The notes: generated by a model from the letters alone, not told the origin. Numbered from the stretch's first letter, positions 7,877-15,848 are shown. The stretch: DNA of 36,644 nucleotides from Oscillatoria salina IIICB1 (GCF_020144665.1 NZ_JAAHBQ010000061.1:1-36644), one strand, 5' to 3'. Numbers and translations: made by a program.

Positions 7877-9184
7877 ATGAAAATTATTGCTTATCTCTAC
7901 AGCGATCCGTTGCTGGAATCTGCATCTGACCCCACAGTTTGGGGTGTAGATGTAGATCGAGTTTATCAAGATTTGGGTAAGCGAATTTCTTTACAACGAC
8001 TGCTAGCAGATTGTCAAGCTGAACCGCCAGTTTATTTGTTAATTCGACGTTTGGACGAACTCGGAGACTCGACTGCACAAATCAACGAAACTGTCGCTGA
8101 AATTGAAGCCCTCGGAGTTAATATTATCGCCACTGAACAACCTTATATTTCCTCTCAATTCAGCGATTCTGCCTCTGTTAGGGCAAATCTACGCAAATTA
8201 CTAGCGGAAATTCAGGATAATCAACGCAGTCGTCATCTGCGTCAAGGACACGCCCGCAATCGCCTTGCAGCGTTACCTCCTCCTGGTAAGGCTCCCTACG
8301 GCTATCGACGTGGGAAAGATCGTTATATTGTTGACAAAAGTACCGCCCCTGTGGTAAAAGATTTTTTCGATCGCTTTTTACTTTATGGCTCATTACGGGG
8401 AGCGGTACGCTATCTAGAGAAAAAATACGCCAAAAAAATCTCTGTGTCTACAGGGCGGCGTTGGTTGAGTAATCCCGTGTATCGAGGTGATTTAGCTTAT
8501 AAAAATGGCGAAGTAATTTCTGATACCCATATCGGAATTATTACCAGGGAAGAAGCAGCACAAATCGATCGCTTGTTACGCCGTAATCGACGCTTACCAC
8601 CAAAAACAGCCTCCGCCCCGCGCAGTTTAGCTGGTTTAGTGGTTTGTACTGAGTGTCAGTCACCGATGACGGTAACAAAAGTTACCAGACGCGACAAAAA
8701 ACAAGAATATGTATATTTGCGTCCGATCGCCTGTCCTTTACAGCCTAAATGTAAAGCCATTCCTTATCAACAAGTTTTGGATAGCACAATTGAGCGTATT
8801 TGTCAAGATTTACCGAGAGCAGTCAGCGTGAGGAATATGCCCGACATGGAAGGAATTAAAAGCGCGCTTTTAGCCGAAATCGCCGAGAAACAAGCCATTT
8901 TAACTCAATTACCCGACTTAGAAAAACAGGGAATTCTCGACACAGAAACCAGTCAACTACGCAAATATAAACTACGCACCGAGATTGCCGAAAGGCGATC
9001 GCAAATTGCCCAACTTCCCCCCGTCAATCTTCAGGCGATCGCCCAAGCCGTATCTATACCTCAATTTTGGTTAGATTTATCCGAAGCAGAAAGGCGATTT
9101 TACTTCCGAGAATTCATTCAACAAATCGAATTAATTCGCCCCAAAAATAGCGATTGGCAACTACAATTAAAATTTATTTTCTAA
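7877..9184 (+). CDS. Serine-recombinase-family protein with altered catalytic domain
   Basis: 435 residues. The parts after the N-terminus are those of large serine recombinases: a recombinase domain at about 134-205 (PPPGKAPYGYRR, then VSTGRRWLSNPVYRGDLAY), a zinc ribbon with Cys at 257, 260, 286 and 292, and a helical region at about 320-385 rich in E, Q, K and L. The N-terminal domain is short and unusual. A Ser occurs at residue 9 (AYLYSDP), where the nucleophile is expected. The Arg-rich active-site motif, normally DRLsRlgR, reads RRLDELGDS, with the second essential Arg replaced by Glu. XisF-like recombinases of cyanobacteria are the nearest known relatives I can name. No att sites, excision element or partner genes are visible, so it looks resident and perhaps inactive. 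Confidence 0.78.
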   Translation: MKIIAYLYSDPLLESASDPTVWGVDVDRVYQDLGKRISLQRLLADCQAEPPVYLLIRRLDELGDSTAQINETVAEIEALGVNIIATEQPYISSQFSDSASVRANLRKLLAEIQDNQRSRHLRQGHARNRLAALPPPGKAPYGYRRGKDRYIVDKSTAPVVKDFFDRFLLYGSLRGAVRYLEKKYAKKISVSTGRRWLSNPVYRGDLAYKNGEVISDTHIGIITREEAAQIDRLLRRNRRLPPKTASAPRSLAGLVVCTECQSPMTVTKVTRRDKKQEYVYLRPIACPLQPKCKAIPYQQVLDSTIERICQDLPRAVSVRNMPDMEGIKSALLAEIAEKQAILTQLPDLEKQGILDTETSQLRKYKLRTEIAERRSQIAQLPPVNLQAIAQAVSIPQFWLDLSEAERRFYFREFIQQIELIRPKNSDWQLQLKFIF

Positions 9185-9296
9185 GAAAATCTAGAATCTA
9201 GAATCACTGGAAAAATCAAAACTGAATGAAATATCTAGATACAACTTCTTTTTCATTTAATCTTACAAGGATACTATCTCTGGATACAACTTGATA

Positions 9297-9674
9297 TCAA
9301 TTTACTGGTTCATATCTCCAACCCCAAATTAGATGACGTTTTGAAACTGGAAACCCAGAACTATTATTAACAGTAGTAATACTCAATCGATTCCCCTCAC
9401 CGTCATCAAATACAAACAAACAAAAACCCAAACCAGTTCCAGAACAAGCTTCTACTTCACGCCATCCTTCTAAGCGCATTATATCATTCCTGACCGAATC
9501 AAACTCATTTCCAGGTGGGAAAGTAAGAGGTTGCCATCCCAGATCGATCAATTCACTTCTTAAATCTCGATAAGGCTCACTTTTATTAATGTTAGGTAAC
9601 GGCAAAGATTTAGCTTGCTGTACTGAAAAAACTGAGGCAAAGACAGTTAAAACATAGATAAATAGCTTTCTCAT
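9297..9674 (-). CDS. Small secreted protein of unknown function
   Basis: 125 residues. It begins with a typical signal peptide: basic MRKLF, a hydrophobic core IYVLTVFASVFSV and a plausible AKS-L cleavage site near residue 23. The mature part is acidic, with two Cys (in EACSGTGLGFCLF), a run RSELIDLGWQPL and an ending HLIWGWRYEPVN. Export to the periplasm is likely. No domain is recognised. It stands alone, 192 bp downstream of the nitroreductase gene on the same strand and separated from it by an inverted repeat. Confidence 0.6.
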   Translation of the reverse strand: MRKLFIYVLTVFASVFSVQQAKSLPLPNINKSEPYRDLRSELIDLGWQPLTFPPGNEFDSVRNDIMRLEGWREVEACSGTGLGFCLFVFDDGEGNRLSITTVNNSSGFPVSKRHLIWGWRYEPVN

Positions 9675-9797
9675 CTTAGACTAATTCCTCTAGTTGATTT
9701 TACGCTTAAACTTACACCTAAATGCCAGGATAATCCAAATTTTTTCTCTCGTCAGTAATCATCACAATTTAGCTATTTTATTTTTTGTAGAGAGGAA

Positions 9798-9857
9798 TAC
9801 TTTCTAGAAGCTCCGCCGAGAAAGTCAACCAGGTAAAAAGGCAGAGTCTAGAAAGTA
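9798..9857. repeat. Inverted repeat with 11-bp arms
   Basis: TACTTTCTAGA (9798-9808) and TCTAGAAAGTA (9847-9857) are perfect reverse complements separated by 38 bp. They lie just after the stop of the nitroreductase gene on the minus strand. There is no T run typical of intrinsic terminators. It may be a transcript end structure or a tiny relic element. Confidence 0.5.
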
Positions 9858-9866
9858 AGAAACAAG

Positions 9867-10535
9867 CTAAATTATGAATTTATCCCCGTAACTTTCTCCA
9901 AAATAAACTTTATCTAAAGCGAAACGTCCGCCATATTCTTTAAAAGGTTCTTTCGCAAAACCCAAAGCTAACAAACAGCAAACATCCACATCTTCAGGAA
10001 TATTAAAAGCTGCTTTCACTTGTGTAGCAACAAATCCTTCCATCGGACAACTATCAACACCAAAACTTTTTGCCGCAATCATAATATGAGCAACCGCAAT
10101 CATTGTATGGCGATTTGTCCAAGCTTCTTGAGAACCAAAACTAGGCATATTTTCAAAGAAGGAAGGAATCGAATTACGCATATAATCAGCGTATTTATCA
10201 TTAATTGCTTCCAGATCGGTTCCTAATTCAATTACAGCCTCAATATTTTCTTGAGAAGCAGCCTTTCTGTCACCACAACAAATTAAAATTACAGGTGCTT
10301 GTCCTACCTGTTGTTGATCGAAAGCACAAGCCTTAAGTTTATCTTTATTTTCTTGTTCCCTAACCACAATAAAGCGCCAAGGTTGTAAATTAAAGCCCGA
10401 AGGAGCGCGAACGCCTAAAGTTAAAATTTCTTCTAACAAAGCATCTGGAATCGCATTACTATGAAAAGCTCTCGCAGCGCGACGCTGTTTAATCGCATCT
10501 TGTAACCCCATCGAGGGACGAATTTCTACGGGCAT
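9867..10535 (-). CDS. Nitroreductase-family FMN oxidoreductase
   Basis: 222 residues. The N-terminal RRAARAFHSNAIPDALLEEIL and RAPSGFNLQPWRFIVV are the FMN-binding signature of the nitroreductase family (R..R.F....... APS..N.QPW). VGQAPVILICC and the central SQEAWTNRHTMIAVAHIMIAA are further family segments, and the late LLALGFAKEP is the usual closing strand. Such enzymes use NAD(P)H to reduce quinones or nitro compounds as dimers; the true substrate is not evident. A clear AAGGAG ribosome site sits 6 bp before the ATG. Monocistronic. Confidence 0.9.
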   Translation of the reverse strand: MPVEIRPSMGLQDAIKQRRAARAFHSNAIPDALLEEILTLGVRAPSGFNLQPWRFIVVREQENKDKLKACAFDQQQVGQAPVILICCGDRKAASQENIEAVIELGTDLEAINDKYADYMRNSIPSFFENMPSFGSQEAWTNRHTMIAVAHIMIAAKSFGVDSCPMEGFVATQVKAAFNIPEDVDVCCLLALGFAKEPFKEYGGRFALDKVYFGESYGDKFII

Positions 10536-10726
10536 TTTTTACTCCTTATTCATTATTTGTGAAACTATCTAGCCAATAAGTTTTAAGTTTCTTTCAGCCA
10601 AAAAATTGCTTGTCTCGGTTTAATCTACCCTAGCTGAAATTAGGGACATCGGGATATTCATCCCAGGATTGATTTTTTCAGCTTCTCTAGGCTTAACTGA
10701 GAGTAACTAATCTTTGGATAAGATCG

Positions 10727-11743
10727 TTAACCTAAGCCAAGTTCGCGTTTGAGTAGATTGATTGATTTACTACCGATATAATTTTCGCTACAAATAACCT
10801 CTGGGGGACGGATAAGATCTTCTTTAGCAGTTTGAATTCCTTGTTTAACGATCGCATAACTCGCTTGGTCGCAGATAATCGTTTGAGCAGACCTGACCAA
10901 AGCATTAAGTTTGTACATATCGCTAACTTGGGCTGTCATGACAAGTAAATCATCGCCGCGCAAGCTGTGAACGAGGATTTCTGCTACTTTCAAAATGCCA
11001 TCACTCAAACTCACAATACCGAGGATACTGTTTTTTGGTAAGTCTTTAACAATTGCTAATTCTTTACCATAGTCATAGATATCTACCGGAATCACTCGAA
11101 CTGACTTCGGTGCAGCGAGAGCTTCTGCTTGACCGATAAAATAACGACTGGTAACAACTGTACCCGAATGAGTTTGGTCAAGAATTTTACTCAATTCTTC
11201 CATTGGTACCAATTGCACCGGAATACCAAGGGATTTCTCTAATTCTTGCACCATTAGCTCGCCAGCACCTAAATCTCTCGTAGGAACAGTTACTAATACT
11301 CGCGCACTACAACGCAAGCGCCAATCAATTTCTGAGAGAAATAACTCTCTTGCTTGAGTGAGAGTGCATCCTCTAGCTAAAAGGTCATCAAGACTTTTTT
11401 GTACCAGTCTTTGGGCTTCAGGGTAAGCATTTTGTAGTTGAGAACTAACTTGTGTTCCACCTTCGTGACCTTGTGCCTTAACATATATACCCGATCCTGC
11501 TTGAGACTCAACCAATCCAGTTTCTTCGAGTAGTCGGTAAACTTTGCTAATTGTATTGCGGTGTAAGCCAGTAATCATCGCCAATTGACGGGTACTCGGT
11601 AAGCGATGACCGGGAGGATATTGCCGCGAGGCGATCGCAAACTGAATTTGGTCGAATAACTGCTTTGAGGCGGGAATTTCGCTGTCTGGTTGAATGTTAA
11701 ACTGTACCATCTTACCAGCGTTGATGGAGGAGTCTATATCCAT
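10727..11743 (-). CDS. GntR-family transcription regulator with unassigned effector domain
   Basis: 338 residues. A winged helix at about 20-88 carries the GntR signature: PPGHRLPSTRQLAMITGLHRNTISKVYRLLEETGLVES, then GSGIYV. The remaining 250 residues are not an aminotransferase (so not MocR) and not a UTRA domain I can recognise. They contain a two-lobed Rossmann-like region (VLVTVPTRDLGAGELMV; GTVVTSRYFIGQAEAL; NSILGIVSLSDGILKVAEIL; DDLLVMTAQV). Cyanobacteria have GntR regulators of this layout, including Sll1961 of Synechocystis, which is linked to photosystem stoichiometry; kinship with it is a guess. A second ATG at residue 12 (MVQFNIQ) is an equally possible start. It is divergent from the dienelactone hydrolase gene across a long repeat element. 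Confidence 0.82.
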   Translation of the reverse strand: MDIDSSINAGKMVQFNIQPDSEIPASKQLFDQIQFAIASRQYPPGHRLPSTRQLAMITGLHRNTISKVYRLLEETGLVESQAGSGIYVKAQGHEGGTQVSSQLQNAYPEAQRLVQKSLDDLLARGCTLTQARELFLSEIDWRLRCSARVLVTVPTRDLGAGELMVQELEKSLGIPVQLVPMEELSKILDQTHSGTVVTSRYFIGQAEALAAPKSVRVIPVDIYDYGKELAIVKDLPKNSILGIVSLSDGILKVAEILVHSLRGDDLLVMTAQVSDMYKLNALVRSAQTIICDQASYAIVKQGIQTAKEDLIRPPEVICSENYIGSKSINLLKRELGLG

Positions 11744-11781
11744 AATTGTCAGAGTTTTGCTGCCGATAGCGACATTTTAAC

Positions 11782-12127
11782 AGGGAGGGAGGGGACTGGG
11801 GATTGGGGACTGGTGATTGGTGATTGGGGACTGGTGATTGGGGACTGGTGATTGGGGACTGGGGACTGGGGACTGGTGATTGGGGACTGGGGACTGGGGA
11901 CTGGTGATTGGGGACTGGGGACTGGGGACTGGGGACTGGGGACTGGTGATTGGGGACTGGTGATTGGGGACTGGTGATTGGTGATTGGGGACTGGTGATT
12001 GGGGACTGGTGATTGGGGACTGGGGACTGGGTTCAGTGAACAGTTATCAGTTATCAGTTATCAGTTTATACTCCTTGTCTCCCTAATCCCTAATCCCTAA
12101 TCCCTAATCCCCAATCCCCCAATCTCC
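11782..12127. repeat. Composite repeat element, copy 3, with long GGGGACT array
   Basis: This is the largest copy and fills most of the 418-bp gap between the GntR gene and the hydrolase gene. The left arm (about 11782-12031) is an unbroken run of GGGGACT, GGGGATT and GGTGATT heptamers. The core (about 12030-12068) is GGGTTCAGTGAACAG followed by three TTATCAG units, matching copy 2. The right arm (about 12073-12126) is CCCTAAT/CCCCAAT. Within the left arm, 11910-11941 holds five GGGG runs with identical ACT spacers. Nothing else with coding potential lies in this gap; the promoters of both divergent genes must sit at its edges or within the repeat. Confidence 0.92.
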
Positions 12128-12161
12128 TAAAATCGAAAAGAAGCGAACGAATGATGGCAAG

Positions 12162-12899
12162 ATGGAAATTAAGACAGATTGGGTTAAGGTTCAAAGTGGC
12201 GATACCGAGATTGACGCATATTTGGCGATTCCGTCAGGAGAAGGTAAGTTTCCTGGTGTGGTGGTGATTCAAGAAATTTTCGGGGTTAACGAACATATTC
12301 GCGATGTAACTAATAGGTTAGCCAAAGAAGGATATATGGCGATCGCTCCAGCAATTTATCATCGTTTTGCACCTGGTTTTGAAGTTGGTTATACTGCCGA
12401 GGATTTGAAAATCGGTAAAGAATATAAGGCAATGACGAAAGCTGCGGAATTACTTAGCGATGTCGAAGGTGCGATCGCTTATCTGAAAACTTTGCCTCAG
12501 TTCAAGCAAAATAAGGTTGGTAGCATTGGTTTTTGCTTTGGGGGTCATGTTACCTATCTCGCTGCTACTTTACCAGCTATTCAAGCGACAGCTTCATTTT
12601 ACGGTGCTGGAATTGCGACCATGACACCTGGTGGTGGTGAACCTACTATTACTCGCACGAAAGATATTACTGGAAAAATTTACACCTTTTTCGGTAACGA
12701 AGATGCTAGCATCCCAAAAGAACAGGTAGACCAAATCGAAGCAGAATTAGAGAAACACGACATTCCGCACCAAGTATTTCGTTATGAAAACGCAGATCAC
12801 GGCTTTTTCTGCGATCGCCGCAGCAGCTACAATGAAACCGCAGCAGCAGATGCGTGGCAGCAAGTGCTAGATTTATTTAATCGAGAACTTAAATCGTAG
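12162..12899 (+). CDS. Dienelactone hydrolase family alpha/beta hydrolase
   Basis: 245 residues. The family triad is visible: the nucleophile elbow GFCFGGH with Cys125, Asp181 in FGNEDASIP and His213 in ADHGFFCD. The typical EIFGVNEHIRDVTNRLAKEGY at about 38-58 and AIAPAIYHR follow the usual pattern of carboxymethylenebutenolidases. These cytoplasmic enzymes open dienelactone rings in the degradation of chlorinated catechols, but most cyanobacterial members have no such pathway nearby and their substrates are unknown. The ATG at 12162 gives a complete domain. It lies right after the C-rich arm of the repeat element. Confidence 0.9.
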   Translation: MEIKTDWVKVQSGDTEIDAYLAIPSGEGKFPGVVVIQEIFGVNEHIRDVTNRLAKEGYMAIAPAIYHRFAPGFEVGYTAEDLKIGKEYKAMTKAAELLSDVEGAIAYLKTLPQFKQNKVGSIGFCFGGHVTYLAATLPAIQATASFYGAGIATMTPGGGEPTITRTKDITGKIYTFFGNEDASIPKEQVDQIEAELEKHDIPHQVFRYENADHGFFCDRRSSYNETAAADAWQQVLDLFNRELKS

Positions 12900-13022
12900 G
12901 TGACGCTTTTCCTTAGCCAGCCTACAGTAGTAAATGAGAGCATGGAAAATAGCATAATTTAACCTTGCTCTCAGTGTTCCCAAGTGGCGAAAAACCCATC
13001 ATTTTTTCCAATAACCAATCTC

Positions 13023-13934
13023 ATGACTTCAAACTCAACTCATCCTCAAGAACCGACAGCATCCTTTTCTTTAGAAGATTTTGACAAAGCTTTAGGAAAT
13101 TACGATTATAATTTTCAGAAAGGACAGGTAGTACGGGGTAAAGTATCTGCCTATGGTTCTGAAGGAGCTTATGTAGATATCGGTGGTAAGTCTCCGGGTT
13201 TTGTTCCTCTCAGAGAAGCAGCTTTAGAACAGGTGACTCATACCAATTTAGCTGAAGTATTACCGGAAAATGAAGAAATAGAATTTCTAATTATTCGCGA
13301 ACAAAATGCTGACGGTCAAGTGTTGCTTTCTTGTCGTCAATTGGCAATTAAGCAAGCTTGGGAAGAGTTAGCAGAAATGCAAACCGAAGGAAAATCAGTG
13401 CAGATGCGCGTTACCGGAACAAACCGAGGTGGTGTTACCGGAGAAGTAAATGGAATCCGAGGATTTATTCCGCGATCGCATCTCATTGAACAGGATAATC
13501 TTGATTCTCTGGTCGGTCAACCCCTGACTGCGACTTTCTTGGAAGTCAACCAAGAAAATAATAAACTGGTTTTGTCGCAACGGGAAGCTGCGCGTGCAGC
13601 CGCGATCGGTAAACTAGAGAAAGGCGCATTGATGGAGGGTAAAGTAGTTAACATCAAGCCTTATGGTGCATTTATCGATCTTAATGGTGTTACTGGTTTA
13701 TTGCACGTTAAAGAAGTCAGTAGCAAGCGTTTAGACTCTTTGGATATGTTGTTCGAGATCGGTCAAACTATTCAAGTTATGATTGTCGAAATCGACGAAT
13801 GGAATAATCGTATTTCGCTCTCAACTAAGATTTTAGAAGAGCATCCCGGCGAAATGTTAGATAACATGAATTTAGTCATGTCTACGGCTGAGGAACGCGC
13901 TGAGAAAGCTAGGGAAAAGTTAGCTGAGTCATAG
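13023..13934 (+). CDS. Ribosomal protein S1, cyanobacterial three-domain form
   Basis: With ATG 13023 it has 303 residues; a GTG at 12984 would add 13 residues (MAKNPSFFPITNL) that do not look like part of the family. Three S1 RNA-binding repeats are seen: GQVVRGKVSAYGSEGAYVDI, then a weaker KSVQMRVTGTNRGGVTGEVNG with GFIPRSHL, then GALMEGKVVNIKPYGAFIDL with GLLHVKEVS. Cyanobacterial and plastid S1 proteins have three such repeats in place of the six of E. coli. It would bind mRNA at the 30S subunit and help initiation, which matters where Shine-Dalgarno sites are weak. Cyanobacteria often carry two S1 paralogues; which one this is cannot be decided here. It is followed by a palindromic repeat that may end its transcript. 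Confidence 0.88.
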   Translation: MTSNSTHPQEPTASFSLEDFDKALGNYDYNFQKGQVVRGKVSAYGSEGAYVDIGGKSPGFVPLREAALEQVTHTNLAEVLPENEEIEFLIIREQNADGQVLLSCRQLAIKQAWEELAEMQTEGKSVQMRVTGTNRGGVTGEVNGIRGFIPRSHLIEQDNLDSLVGQPLTATFLEVNQENNKLVLSQREAARAAAIGKLEKGALMEGKVVNIKPYGAFIDLNGVTGLLHVKEVSSKRLDSLDMLFEIGQTIQVMIVEIDEWNNRISLSTKILEEHPGEMLDNMNLVMSTAEERAEKAREKLAES

Positions 13935-13943
13935 TTTATTTTG

Positions 13944-13969
13944 TAGAGGCGTTGCGTGCAACGTCTCTA
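13944..13969. repeat. GTTGC-palindrome dispersed repeat, copy 1
   Basis: TAGAGGCGTTGC and GTGCAACGTCTCTA form an inverted repeat with one mismatch (G against the A of the other copies), 10 bp after the S1 stop codon. Same family as 15849, 18738, 20141, 26543 and 30461. It may act as a hairpin at the 3' end of the transcript. Confidence 0.8.
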
Positions 13970-13986
13970 GGTTATCTTTTACTTAA

Positions 13987-14220
13987 AACAAGTCGCAATT
14001 TAATTTTAAAATTAAAATAAAGCTACTACTTTTAACTATTGTTGAGGATATTAAGCAGTCTGGTGAAACTGAGATTGAAATTAGTTTTTCTGGTTTGGAA
14101 ATTAGTCTATTTAATAACTTACTCAGCGAAGCTTGTAATGGAATCAAAATAATTGATTTTGAAGAGAAAATAGGAATTAATAAACAGGAAGCAAAAAAGC
14201 TTTTAGATTTAGTTCATTAA
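13987..14220 (+). pseudogene. Open frame without a start codon, upstream of unknown gene
   Basis: From the TAA at 13984 the frame stays open for 77 codons to TAA 14218-14220, but it contains no in-frame ATG, GTG or usable TTG near its beginning. The encoded text is protein-like: a stretch TIVEDIKQSGETEIEISFSG followed by NNLLSEACNGIKIIDFEEK and an ending KQEAKKLLDLVH. It ends 12 bp before the next gene, as in a two-gene operon. Either the N-terminus has been lost, or translation starts at a rare codon such as ATT or ATA. No family is recognised. Confidence 0.35.
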
Positions 14221-14232
14221 GGAATACAGGAA

Positions 14233-14763
14233 ATGAACCATCTCTTGAAAGCTAGAAGAATTTCGTATTTTCCCTCTGATTTATCATCTTACCAAGAAAT
14301 AGGAGTAAAATATTATAGTCTTGTAGCGGATGGATATCAGCTTGTTTTTGGTCTAACTTCACTTCCCATGATGAGCGAAAATCAACTCGTTTTTAAGGTA
14401 AAATTAATAATTAGATCGCGTTCTAATAATTTTGAATTATTGAATAATTTCACTCTAAAACAATTGTGGAATTTGGTTAATCAAATAGAAAAGCATTTTG
14501 ATTTTTCAGAAACGGAAGTAAATCAAGATTCAGAAAAGTCTACTCTGATTTTGGAGAATGGTACTCTACAAATCGAAATTCAATCAAAAACTACAATTGT
14601 TAGCAAAACAAAATATATTATTCATAATTTGCTCGTGACTGTAGTTAATTCTCAGACAGAGTTTATGAAACCTTTTCTGGGTGTAAAAGGAACTATTACA
14701 TTTAATGAAGTTTCTCGTTTTGCTTTTTCGATGCGAGAGGTATTAACTGCATTTGAAATCTAA
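14233..14763 (+). CDS. Unknown protein, 176 residues
   Basis: I do not recognise this protein. It starts at ATG 14233 with CAGGAA 6 bp before it. The sequence is rich in N, S, L and T and low in GC, with mostly predicted strands (LVFKVKLIIRSRS; STLILENGTLQIEIQSKTTIVSK; NLLVTVVNS) and no membrane segment. It follows the start-less frame at 13987 by 12 bp and converges with the DHFR-like gene, whose stop is 53 bp away. The pair looks like an accessory two-gene unit. No function is offered. Confidence 0.5.
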   Translation: MNHLLKARRISYFPSDLSSYQEIGVKYYSLVADGYQLVFGLTSLPMMSENQLVFKVKLIIRSRSNNFELLNNFTLKQLWNLVNQIEKHFDFSETEVNQDSEKSTLILENGTLQIEIQSKTTIVSKTKYIIHNLLVTVVNSQTEFMKPFLGVKGTITFNEVSRFAFSMREVLTAFEI

Positions 14764-14815
14764 ACGCGATCGCGATTTTTAAGGAAGAATTTAGCACTTA
14801 CTAAAAACTTAGTTT

Positions 14816-15328
14816 TCAATGTAAATCGTAAGTAAGTTGTAACAAACCAGACTCATAATTTTTGACATTTTTCAACTCAAGTTTTGTCTCGATACTCGTA
14901 TCTTTAATAATTAGAGGAATACCATCTCCGAGGATAATTGGATGTATTGAAAGAATCAATCTATCTAGCAAATTATGCTTAAGAAAATAGTAAATTATTT
15001 CTGCAACTCCAACTAACCAAATGTCACCTTTGCTTTTTTGACGGAGATTATTAACAAATTCTACACTAGCTTGAATAAATTCTACATTTTGGTCTTTTTT
15101 CCCCGCATTAGTATTAGAAAAAACAAAGCCTTGTTTTCCTTGATAAGGATATTCACCAAAATCAAGGATTTGCTGATAGGTTTTATTTCCCATCAATACT
15201 GTATCAATTTGAGCAAAGAAATCATTATATCCATAATCTTCATCGATAAACAACCAATCTACTTCGCCAGATTTTCTTGCAATATATCCATCTAAGCTGG
15301 AAGCAATGAATAAAATAATTTTTGGCAT
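14816..15328 (-). CDS. DHFR/RibD C-terminal family reductase
   Basis: 170 residues. The opening MPKIILFIASSLDGYIARKSGEVDWL is the signature of the RibD-C/YwjB-like branch of the dihydrofolate reductase fold. VLMGNKTYQQIL and FVFSNT follow the expected order, and the late ILSIHPIILGDGIPL is the usual C-terminal motif. In relatives the nucleotide-binding loop reads DIWLVGGGELI or similar; here it is DIWLVGVAEII, with the second and third Gly changed. That may weaken NADPH binding. Substrate unknown: these small proteins are common and largely uncharacterised. It is the last gene before the convergent unit at 14233. Confidence 0.82.
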   Translation of the reverse strand: MPKIILFIASSLDGYIARKSGEVDWLFIDEDYGYNDFFAQIDTVLMGNKTYQQILDFGEYPYQGKQGFVFSNTNAGKKDQNVEFIQASVEFVNNLRQKSKGDIWLVGVAEIIYYFLKHNLLDRLILSIHPIILGDGIPLIIKDTSIETKLELKNVKNYESGLLQLTYDLH

Positions 15329-15390
15329 ATCTTTGTTATTGATAGGAGCTATAATTACTGAATGATAGTTGATTTTAGTTATTATTTTAG

Positions 15391-15415
15391 GAGGGCTTTA
15401 GCCCTCACTACGAAC
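15391..15415. repeat. Short hairpin repeat GAGGGCT/AGCCCTC
   Basis: GAGGGCT-TT-AGCCCTC forms a perfect 7-bp hairpin followed by ACTACGAAC. This combination recurs, from memory, as a dispersed short repeat in many cyanobacterial genomes. Only one copy is seen here, between the DHFR-like gene and the 77-residue gene. It could act as a weak transcript end. Confidence 0.45.
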
Positions 15416-15453
15416 ATTGAAATAATTACAAACAATTTCTAATAATAACTTAA

Positions 15454-15687
15454 TTAAGCAATAGCTAAAACAGAATCTTGAACAACTTTCGGTAATTCAA
15501 TTATTACAAAATAAGCCGCAGGATAAAGATAATCTTCTCCACTTTCATCAACTATTCTTAGATCGCCATCTTTGGTGGCTTCTTCATCATTTAAAACCAC
15601 ATCAATTTTATCTAATTCCCAAGAAGCAGGATAGTTTTGATTATTAATACAAACTGCAAATTGAGCTTCAGATTTGAAATAATTCAT
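15454..15687 (-). CDS. Small unknown protein, second of a two-gene unit
   Basis: 77 residues, acidic, beginning MNYFKSEAQFAVCINNQNYPASWELDKIDVV. The middle DEEATKDGDLRIVDESGEDYLYPAAYFVIIELPKVVQDSV suggests a small beta-rich fold; there is no membrane segment. It starts 5 bp after the stop of a 41-residue gene on the same strand, so the two are very likely co-translated. Paired tiny genes of this kind are common in cyanobacteria and some are toxin-antitoxin modules, but neither protein shows a toxin motif that I can identify. Confidence 0.55.
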   Translation of the reverse strand: MNYFKSEAQFAVCINNQNYPASWELDKIDVVLNDEEATKDGDLRIVDESGEDYLYPAAYFVIIELPKVVQDSVLAIA

Positions 15688-15692
15688 GGTTT

Positions 15693-15818
15693 TTAATCCA
15701 AATAAAATTTACGTTTTATCTCTTTTTTACCAATTCCATGAGCTTCATACCAGTGTAATTCAGCAACTCTAATCCTAGCATTATCAAGGCGAATTGTAAC
15801 TACTCCTTTTAATACCAT
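15693..15818 (-). CDS. 41-residue protein, first of a two-gene unit
   Basis: ATG at 15818-15816 and TAA at 15695-15693 give a 41-residue basic peptide beginning MVLKGVVTIRLDNARIRVAE and ending with HWYEAHGIGKKEIKRKFYLD. The HWYEAHGIGKK phrase is, from memory, a recurring sequence in small cyanobacterial proteins, which is why I accept so short a frame. It is preceded directly by an in-frame TGA, so it cannot be longer. The five-base spacing to the 77-residue gene suggests translational coupling. Function unknown. Confidence 0.55.
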   Translation of the reverse strand: MVLKGVVTIRLDNARIRVAELHWYEAHGIGKKEIKRKFYLD

Positions 15819-15848
15819 TCACCCAAAGCAATGCTATAAACGCATACC

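Noticed and set aside
7877-9184. An integrated excision element like the fdxN element around the recombinase
   Set aside because: No att-like direct repeats, no interrupted gene and no other element genes are visible around it.
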